DNA of 8,602 bases, taken from contig CAZFWT010000065.1 of assembly GCA_964522635.1 (NCBI GenBank), positions 1 through 8,602 of the forward strand, given 5' to 3'. This DNA is from JACGMN01 sp964522635. GTDB lineage: Archaea; Halobacteriota; Syntropharchaeia; Alkanophagales; Methanospirareceae. Under the pieces are notes generated by a model. The model was not told the DNA's origin and did no database searches. It saw only the letters and a program-made list of their open reading frames with translations. Of this stretch, positions 1 through 5,664 are shown piece after piece (the stretch's first letter is position 1; each line of letters begins with the position of its first letter). The position numbers and the translations under genes are program-made.

Positions 1-74
1 AGCGCAGGGAGGGATTTGAACCCACGATCTCCCGATCTGCAGTCGGGGGCCTTGCCGGACTCGACCACCTGCGC
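1..74 (-). tRNA. tRNA-Cys (anticodon GCA)
   Basis: Read on the minus strand the sequence folds as a full cloverleaf. The 7-bp acceptor stem pairs 74-68 with 8-2, and position 1 supplies the U73 discriminator that is typical of tRNA-Cys. A 3-bp D stem carries GG in its loop. The anticodon stem is 47-43 with 35-31, and the loop CTGCAGA has anticodon GCA at 40-38. The variable loop has 5 bases, and the T loop TTCAAAT lies at 20-14. There is no intron at the 37/38 position. The T stem (25-21 with 13-9) has one U-U mismatch at its second pair. Whether CCA is encoded cannot be seen, because the 3' end touches the window edge. The gene is divergent from orc1/cdc6. Confidence 0.96.
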
Positions 75-117
75 ATTTGTGCGATTCTTTGTCGCTTGAT
101 GAACATTACGGGGGAAG

Positions 118-128
118 GCATAAAAACC
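118..128 (-). promoter_or_regulatory. Probable TATA box of tRNA-Cys
   Basis: On the minus strand the sequence reads GGTTTTTATGC, an archaeal TATA-like element. It is centred about 49 bases before the mature tRNA 5' end at 74. With the usual ~25-base TATA-to-start spacing this predicts a start near 98 and a short leader for RNase P removal. Inference from sequence only. Confidence 0.4.
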
Positions 129-251
129 TGTGCGTATCAACCAGCTCGCTGTGGCGCCGCGTCAGTCAACGGCATGTTCTCCAGCCAGATGAGAAGGATC
201 GTCACTCAGATAAATTCAACCAGCGCTCGCAGCGGAAATTTTTCATCCCAA

Positions 252-262
252 CTCTTATATCT
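252..262 (+). promoter_or_regulatory. Possible TATA box for orc1/cdc6
   Basis: An A/T-rich element containing CTTATAT (TTATAT at 255-260) lies in an otherwise G/C-rich leader. A start about 25 bases downstream would fall near 283, leaving roughly 50 bases before the chosen ATG at 333. No strong BRE is visible, so this is a tentative call. Confidence 0.3.
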
Positions 263-332
263 CACGATGCGTTTGGTACTCTGTGGCGCGGACATCGTGA
301 AGGTGCTCACGGCGCCTGGACAGGGGAAGGCT

Positions 333-1550
333 ATGGACGATCTTTTTGGCGATTTGGCCACTGCAAAGCGGATATTCGCAACTAAGGAGGTGCTGCGCCA
401 TAGCTATATCCCCGAGCGGCTCCCGCATCGAGAAGGGGAGATCCAGCGGTTGGCTGGTATCATGGCCGCAGGGTTACGCGAGGAGACGCCGTCGAACGTG
501 CTGATCTACGGGCAGACGGGCACGGGCAAGACGGCGACGGTGAAGTACGTCAGCAAACAGCTGGAGGAAGCGGCGCAGAAGGTCGGCGCGCATTGCTCGG
601 TCGTGTACATCAACGGGGTCGTCTTTGACACCGCTTATCGGGTCTTTGCATACCTCGCCCGCATCTTCAATCGGCGGGTGCCCATGATCGGCTGGCCGAC
701 GGATATGGTCTACGCGGAGTTCAAGAGCGGTCTTGATGCCGAGCAGCGCAGCCTGTTCATTATTCTGGATGAGGTGGATAAACTGGTGAGCAAGGGTGAC
801 AATGTGCTGTACGTGCTCTCGCGCATCAACAGTGAGCTGGCCCGGGCGCGGGTAAGCCTGATCGGAATCTCCAATGACCTCACCTTCGCCGATTCCCTGG
901 ATCCGCGGATCAGGTCTTCACTGAGCGAGGAGGAGCTTATATTTGCGCCTTACAATGCCGATCAGTTGCGAGATATTTTAAATGAGCGTTCCGTAACCGC
1001 ATTTGCGCCTTCGGTACTTGAATCCTCGGTCATACTGCTCTGTGCGGCGCTCGCGGCATCAGAAGACGGCGATGCGCGACGCGCACTCGCTCTGCTCCGG
1101 GTATCCGGAGAGATCGCTGAACGCACGGGCGCAGATAAGGTCAGTGAAGAGCACGTGCGACTCGCGAGCGAGAAGTTAGAGATGAATCGGCTCGTTGAGG
1201 TGGTCAAGACACTGCCGTTTCACTCCAAGATCGTGCTCAGCAGCGTCGTTGTTCTAAGCAGAGAGCGTAAGAAGCGCCGCTACACGAGTGGAGAAGTCTA
1301 TCTCATGTACCGCAAATTGTGTAACCATCTGGCAATCGACCCGCTGACACAGGCGCGCGTAACCGAATTTGTCTCGGAATTGGATATTTTAGGGCTGATC
1401 GAAACCGTGCTGGTCAACCGCGGTAGATACGGACGGACGAAAGAGATCTCACTCAGTATACTTGAAGAGCTCGTGCAGCCCGTCTTACTCGAGGATTACA
1501 AGCTCAAAGAGCTTTCTAAACTGAAGATGAAAACGCAGGCGACACTGTAA
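333..1550 (+). CDS. cdc6: Orc1/Cdc6 family replication initiator AAA+ ATPase
   Basis: This is the archaeal initiator protein that binds origin (ORB) repeats and helps load the MCM helicase. With the ATG at 333 it has 405 residues, the usual length for the family. The N-terminus MDDLFGDLATAKRIF..LRHSYIPERLPHRE matches typical archaeal Cdc6 starts, which is why the 79 upstream in-frame residues back to 96 were left out. Visible motifs: Walker A GQTGTGKT (60-67, K66), Walker B FIILDEVDKL (142-151, D146/E147), sensor 1 LIGISND (176-182, N181), arginine-finger segment DPRIRSSL (190-197), and sensor 2 in GDARRALALL (246-255). A winged-helix domain follows from about 290, with a basic wing RGRYGRTKE (363-371). 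Only a weak SD (AGGGGAAGG) lies 3 bases before the ATG. A GTG at 297 is an alternative start. All ATPase residues are intact. Confidence 0.96.
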   Translation: MDDLFGDLATAKRIFATKEVLRHSYIPERLPHREGEIQRLAGIMAAGLREETPSNVLIYGQTGTGKTATVKYVSKQLEEAAQKVGAHCSVVYINGVVFDTAYRVFAYLARIFNRRVPMIGWPTDMVYAEFKSGLDAEQRSLFIILDEVDKLVSKGDNVLYVLSRINSELARARVSLIGISNDLTFADSLDPRIRSSLSEEELIFAPYNADQLRDILNERSVTAFAPSVLESSVILLCAALAASEDGDARRALALLRVSGEIAERTGADKVSEEHVRLASEKLEMNRLVEVVKTLPFHSKIVLSSVVVLSRERKKRRYTSGEVYLMYRKLCNHLAIDPLTQARVTEFVSELDILGLIETVLVNRGRYGRTKEISLSILEELVQPVLLEDYKLKELSKLKMKTQATL

Positions 1551-1695
1551 TCTCGATAGCGGTGGCCGCCCATGTTAACCTGCATTCGTGCTTAATTCCT
1601 GATTCAATACCGGGGATATCGTAGTGACGGTTCTCCTGTATTCGCGGTGCTCGTTGCCGAATTTCTCTTTCAGTTCGTCCGCCCAAAAGTCTGGG

Positions 1696-1709
1696 AAGCT
1701 TAATAAACC
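1696..1709 (+). promoter_or_regulatory. Probable BRE/TATA promoter of the ICMT-like gene
   Basis: GAAGCTTAATAAAC resembles a purine-rich BRE followed by a TATA box centred near 1703. The predicted start near 1729 gives a leader of about 8 bases before the ATG at 1737. This fits the near-leaderless transcripts common in archaea. Confidence 0.4.
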
Positions 1710-1736
1710 GGCGATTCGTAGAGATTATGAGGGCAG

Positions 1737-2183
1737 ATGAACGCGAAGCTCTTACCACCGACCGTTTTCTATACGTTGTTACTCGTATCGATCGCATCAC
1801 ACTTCGTTGTTCCAACTGTCACGCTGATTCGCCCGCCATTCAGCTTCCTGGGCGTGCCGCTCATCATCTTTGGCGCCTGCCTTAATATCTGGGCAGACTC
1901 ACTCTTCAAAAAGAGAAATACACCCGTGAAGCCGATGGAAATGCCCGTATCATTCGTGACCGACGGCCCGTTCCGTATCAGTCGTCACCCGATGTATCTC
2001 GGCATGGCGGCGATTTTATTGGGCTTTGCGGTTGTTCTGGGCTCGATACTGCCTTTCGCATTCCCGATTCTCTTTGTCGCGTTCATGGAGCGTCTGTTCA
2101 TCCCGCTGGAGGAGGCGAATCTTGAACGGGCGTTTGGTGAGGAATACCGGGCATATAAGAAGCGCGTTCGGCGATGGATTTGA
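1737..2183 (+). CDS. Isoprenylcysteine carboxyl methyltransferase (ICMT/PEMT-fold) family membrane protein
   Basis: A small integral-membrane methyltransferase of 148 residues. Four hydrophobic segments are visible at about 8-28, 36-56, 88-104 and 105-122. The family signature sits after the second pair: DGPFRISRHPMYLG (76-89, with R83, H84, P85 and Y87), and then the C-terminal EEANLERAFGEEYRAYKKRVRRW (125-147). In characterised ICMT enzymes these two parts form the S-adenosylmethionine pocket at the cytosolic membrane face. The start ATG at 1737 follows a GAGGG-like SD and a promoter candidate. Archaea are not known to carry farnesylated CaaX proteins, so the acceptor (a lipid, prenyl carboxylate or other small molecule) is unknown. 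The gene stands alone and converges on the tautomerase-like gene. The family call is secure but the substrate is not. Confidence 0.88.
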   Translation: MNAKLLPPTVFYTLLLVSIASHFVVPTVTLIRPPFSFLGVPLIIFGACLNIWADSLFKKRNTPVKPMEMPVSFVTDGPFRISRHPMYLGMAAILLGFAVVLGSILPFAFPILFVAFMERLFIPLEEANLERAFGEEYRAYKKRVRRWI

Positions 2184-2305
2184 TGCGCATAATCGGCTTT
2201 GAAAGTGCTTCTCTCTGCAAAACACGCTTGGCGAGAACCGGGCGACTGAGCATTACGAGCCGGTATAGTGCCGTACCCGCGATCGCAGCTATAAGGGCGT
2301 GAGAG

Positions 2306-2326
2306 CTCACTCACTCACTCACTCAC
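2306..2326. repeat. Tetranucleotide tandem repeat (CTCA)5
   Basis: Five perfect copies of CTCA run from 2306 to 2325, followed by one more C. They sit in the 190-base gap between two convergent genes and outside any supported coding region. Confidence 0.9.
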
Positions 2327-2333
2327 ACGGGAA

Positions 2334-2380
2334 GCCCTGATTTCCGGCTCGAGCAAGCAAGTCCTTCACCCGCTCAGGGC
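2334..2380. repeat. Inverted repeat at the tautomerase 3' end
   Basis: GCCCTGA (2334-2340) is exactly complementary to TCAGGGC (2374-2380), with a 33-base spacer that contains the 8-base palindrome GCTCGAGC (2347-2354). The right arm overlaps the stop codon of the minus-strand tautomerase-like gene. It may fold in that transcript's 3' end, but no U-tract follows, so a terminator role is unproven. Confidence 0.35.
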
Positions 2381-2574
2381 GATACGTCACTGAACTGTTC
2401 CGAGGCCGGTACGCCACCGATGCCCCAGTGCGATTGCGGGATCTCGTGCACGATGACCTCCACCGCCATTGCCGGGATGCCCAGATCCACAAAGACCCGG
2501 GTGATATTTTGCATCACCAGTTTGGCCTTTTCCTCGCCAAATCCTTTCCAGACATTCACGTGAACGACAGGCAT
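2374..2574 (-). CDS. 4-oxalocrotonate tautomerase-like small protein
   Basis: This 66-residue protein has the size and beta-alpha-beta pattern of 4-OT subunits, which form hexamers that use the amino-terminal proline as catalytic base after Met removal. It begins MPVVHVNVWKG. The family block HWGIGGVPASE is present at 48-58 (after Met removal), with Trp at the position of 4-OT Phe50. Aligned by eye with the classical enzyme (numbering without Met), Pro1 is kept. The Arg11 position is Phe, in KGFGEEK, and the Arg39 position is Glu, in VEVIVHE. Those arginines bind and polarise the dicarboxylate substrate of true 4-OT, so a different substrate is likely. The start is fixed by GAGGT five bases before the ATG. 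The gene is divergent from the nitroreductase, with 68 bases between start codons. Confidence 0.87.
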   Translation of the reverse strand: MPVVHVNVWKGFGEEKAKLVMQNITRVFVDLGIPAMAVEVIVHEIPQSHWGIGGVPASEQFSDVSP

Positions 2575-2599
2575 TTTTTACCTCATGCTCTTTACAGCA

Positions 2600-2612
2600 A
2601 GTATAACATAGT
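2600..2612. promoter_or_regulatory. Shared TATA-like element for two divergent genes
   Basis: AGTATAACATAG reads as a TATA-like box on either strand: GTATAAC forward and GTTATAC in reverse. Its centre is about 31 bases from the minus-strand ATG (2574) and about 38 from the plus-strand ATG (2643). It could therefore serve both the tautomerase-like gene and the nitroreductase. No second TATA candidate stands out in this 68-base gap. Confidence 0.4.
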
Positions 2613-2642
2613 GGTCAACGGCTCTTAAAAGGGGTGGTGGTG

Positions 2643-3152
2643 ATGGAAACACTCGAAGCGATACTCACGAGACGGAGTGTGCGGCGATATACAGGTCAGG
2701 ATGTACCGGAGGAGCTCATTCGGAAGATGCTCGCGGCGGCGATGAGCGCGCCCTCGGCTGGCAACGAGCAGCCCTGGCACTTCATTGTGGTACGCAAGAA
2801 AGAGCTTCTAGAAGCTGCCTCCCGCATCAGCCCCTACATGCCGATGGTAAAAGACGCGCCGGTCGCGATCCTGGTCTGCGGCGATCCGGGCCTAGAGAAG
2901 TTTCCCGGGTTTTGGGTGGAGGACTGCTCGGCGGCGATCCAGAATATGCTTCTTGCCGCACACGCACTGGGACTCGGCGCTGTGTGGACAGGCATCTACC
3001 CGAAGCATGAGTACGTGGATGGATTTAAGGCGCTCTTCAAGCTCCCCGAGCACATCCTGCCGCTGGGTCTGGTGCCCCTTGGCTACCCCGCGCATCCTTA
3101 CCCCAAAAAGGACCGGTTCAACGCGGAACGTATCCATTACAACGGCTGGTGA
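2643..3152 (+). CDS. Nitroreductase-family FMN oxidoreductase
   Basis: A 169-residue flavoprotein of the nitroreductase (NfsB/FRase-like) fold, whose members use NAD(P)H and FMN to reduce nitroaromatics, quinones or other acceptors; the natural substrate is usually unknown. FMN-contact signatures are visible: the N-terminal RRSVRRY (10-16), SAPSAGNEQPWHF (35-47), the helix core SAAIQNMLLAAHALGLGAVWTG (96-117), and the C-terminal LGYPAHPYPKKDRF (146-159) ending at RIHYNGW. The ATG at 2643 is preferred over the in-frame GTG at 2634, because GGGGTGG (2631-2637) lies just upstream as an SD and would overlap the GTG. The stop lies only 19 bases from the stop of the convergent FKBP gene. Nothing is missing relative to family length. 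Confidence 0.92.
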   Translation: METLEAILTRRSVRRYTGQDVPEELIRKMLAAAMSAPSAGNEQPWHFIVVRKKELLEAASRISPYMPMVKDAPVAILVCGDPGLEKFPGFWVEDCSAAIQNMLLAAHALGLGAVWTGIYPKHEYVDGFKALFKLPEHILPLGLVPLGYPAHPYPKKDRFNAERIHYNGW

Positions 3153-3171
3153 CGAACTTAACTAGCGTATC

Positions 3172-3690
3172 TTAGCTGATCTCGACGAGCTGGATCTCAA
3201 AGGTCAAATCCTTCCCCGCCAGCTCGTGGTTCGCATCCAACTTGACGTTCGTCTCGGAGACCTCCTTCACCGTGACGATACGTATTTGACCCGTTGCGCT
3301 CTGCATCTGTAATTTCTGACCGACTTCGGGCTCCATGCCGGCCGGTAGTTGATCACGATTAATCACGAAGACTTGCTCTTCATAATAGGGGCCATAGGCC
3401 TGATCCGCGGGAATGGTTACGGTTTTGGTCTCGCCAAGCTCCATTCCGATCACGGCTTGCTCGAAGCCAGGGATCATCTGGCCTTCGCCGAGGGTAAATT
3501 GCAGCGGCTCACGCCCGATCGAGGAATCGAACACCGAGCCGTCGTCCAGGGTGCCCGTGTAGTGCACGGTAACGATGTCACCCACCTTCGCCTCGGGTGT
3601 TTCCGCCTCATGCTCAGCGCAACCGGCACAGAGCACCGCTACGATGACCGCGATTGTAACCACAACATCTACGATTGTGTTTCCCTTCAT
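3172..3690 (-). CDS. FKBP-type peptidyl-prolyl cis-trans isomerase, SlyD-like, membrane lipoprotein
   Basis: A 172-residue folding helper that isomerises X-Pro bonds. Residues 5-23 form a hydrophobic signal segment ending CAGC, so Cys24 could be lipidated and the protein exported; the -3 residue is Cys, not the usual Leu, which weakens the lipobox. The FKBP domain starts near 36 (VGDIVTVHYTGTLDDGSVFDSS). It contains pocket residues Y44, F54 and D55, then GEGQMIPGFEQAVIGM (68-83) and AYGPYYEE (98-105). The insert-in-flap chaperone domain follows at about 105-160, and the chain closes with NHELAGKDLTFEIQLVEI (154-171), the SlyD-type ending. The ATG at 3690 is preferred because GGGAG lies five bases upstream. 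An in-frame ATG at 3702 would add four residues and is possible if the mRNA is leaderless. The gene is divergent from the HtrA protease, suggesting a shared envelope role. Confidence 0.93.
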   Translation of the reverse strand: MKGNTIVDVVVTIAVIVAVLCAGCAEHEAETPEAKVGDIVTVHYTGTLDDGSVFDSSIGREPLQFTLGEGQMIPGFEQAVIGMELGETKTVTIPADQAYGPYYEEQVFVINRDQLPAGMEPEVGQKLQMQSATGQIRIVTVKEVSETNVKLDANHELAGKDLTFEIQLVEIS

Positions 3691-3721
3691 CTGCTCTCCC
3701 ATCTGTTACCTTGATCTAGAG

Positions 3722-3740
3722 GGCATATTTATAGCATGCC
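3722..3740 (-). promoter_or_regulatory. FKBP promoter with TATA box inside an inverted repeat
   Basis: On the minus strand TATAAATAT (3733-3725) is a good archaeal TATA box. It is centred near 3729, predicting transcription from about 3704, just before the start codons at 3702 and 3690. The box is framed by GGCAT (3722-3726) and ATGCC (3736-3740), a perfect 5-base dyad with a 9-base spacer. A protein bound here would block TBP. The regulator role is inference. Confidence 0.5.
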
Positions 3741-3760
3741 GTTTTACTTACTACCATATC

Positions 3761-3775
3761 TTTTTTTGGGGGGGG
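3761..3775. repeat. Homopolymer junction T7 then G8
   Basis: Seven T (3761-3767) are followed directly by eight G (3768-3775) in the htrA upstream region. Runs this long are rare in the rest of the window and are prone to slippage in replication and in sequencing. Confidence 0.95.
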
Positions 3776-3795
3776 CGTTCGCGGAGCCGCGAGCG
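3776..3795 (+). promoter_or_regulatory. GC-rich hairpin in the htrA leader, just before the SD
   Basis: Bases 3776-3784 pair with 3795-3787: C-G, G-C, one T-G wobble, T-A, then CGCGG with CCGCG around AG. In practice the tip would open to a four-base loop. The hairpin ends two bases before the SD-like GATGAGG (3797-3803) of htrA and follows the G8 run. It could modulate htrA translation or transcript stability. The structure is seen; the function is inferred. Confidence 0.5.
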
Positions 3796-3810
3796 AGATG
3801 AGGATCGAAT

Positions 3811-4983
3811 ATGGCGGCAGAGCCTCGAACCACCAGCAGATGGCTGTATGTCTCGATTCTTTTGATAGTGATGCTCATCGTTCAAGCAGGCCTCTTCTCT
3901 TTCCTCATGATCGGTTACCAGCGTGATCTTACCGAGCTGCAAACGAAGCAGAATGCTCTGCACGTGGATCTCGCGAGCCTTGAGGACTCAATCGAGGGTT
4001 TTCGCTCTGATCTCGATCAGCTTCGTGGTACCGGCATGATCCCCCAGCCGCCTGGTTTAACGCTGGGTCAGATCTATGAGCTCTCGAAAGATTCCGTGGT
4101 CCTGATCACCTCGAAGTCGCGGACCTTTGCGGGTTTGGAGCCGTTTTCGAGCGGCTCGGGGTTCGTTTACGATACTCGGGGGCACATCGTCACGAATCAC
4201 CACGTGATCGAAGATGCGGACGCACTAGAGGTGACCTTCAGCGATGGCACGATTGTGTCGGCTGAGCTGGTTGGGGATGATCCCTACAGTGATCTGGCGG
4301 TAATTCGGGTGGACGAGCCGCCTGGTTTGCTCCATCCGCTTCCGCTAGGGAAGTCGTCCCAGCTGCAGGTGGGCGAGTATGCCATAGCGATCGGCAACCC
4401 CTTCGGCTTGAGCAATTCAATGACCCTCGGTATCGTCAGTCAGGTTGGTCGTGAGCTCGATGCACCCGGTGATTTCAAGATCGTGGACATCATCCAGGTC
4501 GATGCCGCGATCAACCCTGGCAACTCAGGTGGGCCGCTGATGAACATACGCGGCGAAGTGGTCGGCGTGAACACCGCCATTATCGCCGGTTCGGAAGGGG
4601 TGGGCTTTGCTATCCCCTCTGATACGGTCAGCCGCGAGGTTTCGCAGCTCATAGAGACGGGCACATATAAACATCCCTGGATCGGTGTCTCGGCGGTGAA
4701 TCTCGATCCTGACATTGCCGAGGAGCTCGGGCTGAACATCACGAAAGGCACGATAATCGTCACGGTGGTTGCGGGCAGTCCGGCTGAGGCCGCAGGCTTG
4801 AAGGGTGGCCAGACGGGCGATGTGATCGTTGGCGTGGATAACGTGACCGTGCGAAAGTTAATCGATGTCCTCGTGTATATCGAGCGGAACAAGAGCCCGG
4901 GCGATATCGTGACGCTGCAGATTATCCGCGAGGGGACAGCACTCAACGTTCCGGTGACGCTCGTGGAGCGGCCCGCGCCATAA
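3811..4983 (+). CDS. HtrA/DegP-like membrane-anchored serine protease with PDZ domain
   Basis: A 390-residue trypsin-fold protease of the HtrA family, which degrades or holds misfolded proteins outside the cytoplasmic membrane. Order of parts: a short basic N-terminus; one membrane segment (about 12-35, anchor or uncleaved signal); a heptad-like, probably coiled-coil stretch (about 36-73); the protease domain (about 85-285); and one PDZ domain (about 288-385). The catalytic triad is complete: H131 in VTNHHVIED, D161 in YSDLAVI, and S239 in NPGNSGGPL. IGNPFGL (194-200) and VGFAIPS (264-270) are further family blocks. The PDZ domain has HPWIGV, AGSPAEAAGL and GDVIVGVDN. The ATG at 3811 follows GATGAGG at 7 bases. 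The gene is divergent from the FKBP lipoprotein and has an unusual leader (T7-G8 tract and hairpin). Confidence 0.95.
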   Translation: MAAEPRTTSRWLYVSILLIVMLIVQAGLFSFLMIGYQRDLTELQTKQNALHVDLASLEDSIEGFRSDLDQLRGTGMIPQPPGLTLGQIYELSKDSVVLITSKSRTFAGLEPFSSGSGFVYDTRGHIVTNHHVIEDADALEVTFSDGTIVSAELVGDDPYSDLAVIRVDEPPGLLHPLPLGKSSQLQVGEYAIAIGNPFGLSNSMTLGIVSQVGRELDAPGDFKIVDIIQVDAAINPGNSGGPLMNIRGEVVGVNTAIIAGSEGVGFAIPSDTVSREVSQLIETGTYKHPWIGVSAVNLDPDIAEELGLNITKGTIIVTVVAGSPAEAAGLKGGQTGDVIVGVDNVTVRKLIDVLVYIERNKSPGDIVTLQIIREGTALNVPVTLVERPAP

Positions 4984-5142
4984 CATACCTTCGCTCCATC
5001 AACGTCGCCGTTTGCTCGTTGGTTTCTAAGAGCGCCGGTACATAGTGACGGCTGACGTTTTGAGCGCTTACTACTGACCGCTTGAATAACAGAACGTTTA
5101 TAGGCACTCAAATATGCGTACCGAGGTTATCATCCGGGAATT

Positions 5143-5160
5143 AAGCGAAAAGCTTATATG
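5143..5160 (+). promoter_or_regulatory. BRE/TATA promoter of the Cys4 zinc-binding gene
   Basis: GCGAAAAGCTTATATG combines a purine-rich BRE (CGAAAAG) with a TATA element (CTTATATG) centred near 5155. The predicted start near 5181 leaves about 15 bases to the ATG at 5196. A second A/T run (5171-5185) is too close to the ATG to act as its TATA box. Confidence 0.55.
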
Positions 5161-5195
5161 CTCGCTCACAATATTCTATATATAAAGTGATAGTA

Positions 5196-5570
5196 ATGGC
5201 TGAGGTCTCATGTTTACCCTTGAACGAATCAGTTAGGAACATTGAACTGGTACAAGCAGTTGAAACAGCAACTAAAACGCCAGAGCAGCTTCAATCCCTT
5301 AACCCCCTACCCGTTCCCATAACCTTCCCTTTTGAATGGCGGCTTGGAGATATCATGATAGCAACGATTTTAAAAGTATCTGAAGCAGAACAGAACGCAG
5401 CGCAGAACTTGAACGGAGAGGCAAAGATAAAACCGATAGTGTGTGCCATTTGTGGCGGTGCTAAAAGCGTTTCATATCGAAAGGAATCGGGAACGGTAAG
5501 CCACGTTATCTGCGAAGCTTGCGCTACCCGGTATGTGCATAAGGCGCGCGAATTATCCGCTCGTCACTAA
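5196..5570 (+). CDS. Small Cys4 putative zinc-binding protein, function unknown
   Basis: A 124-residue protein not assigned to a named family. The visible feature is a C-terminal C-x2-C / C-x2-C pair: VCAICGG (C83, C86) and VICEACATRY (C106, C109), 19 residues apart. This is the pattern of a zinc ribbon or treble-clef finger. The N-terminal 80 residues are acidic to neutral, with a proline-rich LNPLPVPITFPFEW stretch (36-48) and a helix-like segment LGDIMIATILKVSEAEQNAAQNL (50-72). There is no membrane span or signal peptide, so a cytoplasmic nucleic-acid or protein-binding role is possible but unproven. The ATG at 5196 is chosen because GTGAT (5187-5191) is a partial SD and because a good promoter predicts a start near 5181; the in-frame GTG at 5187 is less likely. 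The gene is visibly more A-rich than htrA. It converges on the GYD gene. Confidence 0.75.
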   Translation: MAEVSCLPLNESVRNIELVQAVETATKTPEQLQSLNPLPVPITFPFEWRLGDIMIATILKVSEAEQNAAQNLNGEAKIKPIVCAICGGAKSVSYRKESGTVSHVICEACATRYVHKARELSARH

Positions 5571-5592
5571 ATTATGTGGTTATTTGGCCAGG

Positions 5593-5621
5593 CCAGTACA
5601 AAGCAAATTATTTCGTACTGG
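5593..5621. terminator. Inverted repeat between convergent genes, possible bidirectional terminator
   Basis: CCAGTAC (5593-5599) pairs perfectly with GTACTGG (5615-5621) around a 15-base A/T-rich loop containing AATTATTT. It lies 23 bases after the stop of the Cys4 gene and 44 bases past the stop of the convergent GYD gene. Its location and symmetry suggest termination or transcript-end protection for both. Archaeal termination depends mainly on U-tracts, so the role is uncertain. Confidence 0.4.
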
Positions 5622-5664
5622 TATAGCTACCCTTGGACACTCTGTGGCCCGGCGCTCGTTCAAT

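Noticed and set aside
94..100. TTGATGA resembling a C box of a C/D sRNA
   Set aside because: The first base does not fit RUGAUGA and no D box (CUGA) follows at the right distance.
96..332. In-frame N-terminal extension of Orc1/Cdc6 (79 residues)
   Set aside because: The family start motif begins at the ATG at 333; the extension has no similarity to the family and covers the likely promoter and the tRNA upstream region.
77..385. 102-codon plus-strand reading frame between tRNA-Cys and orc1
   Set aside because: It overlaps the promoter region and the start of orc1 in another frame, and its composition is not protein-like.
2098..2314. Minus-strand frames overlapping the end of the ICMT-like gene
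   Set aside because: They are mostly antisense to a confident gene and have no SD or domain; only the N-terminal part outside the gene looks mildly protein-like.
4440..5111. 223-codon minus-strand frame opposite htrA
   Set aside because: Long only because of htrA codon bias; serine/threonine-rich shadow with no start signal or family motif.
5114..5185. 23-codon reading frame MRTEVIIREL.. before the Cys4 gene
   Set aside because: It overlaps the promoter of the Cys4 gene and has no SD; probably chance.
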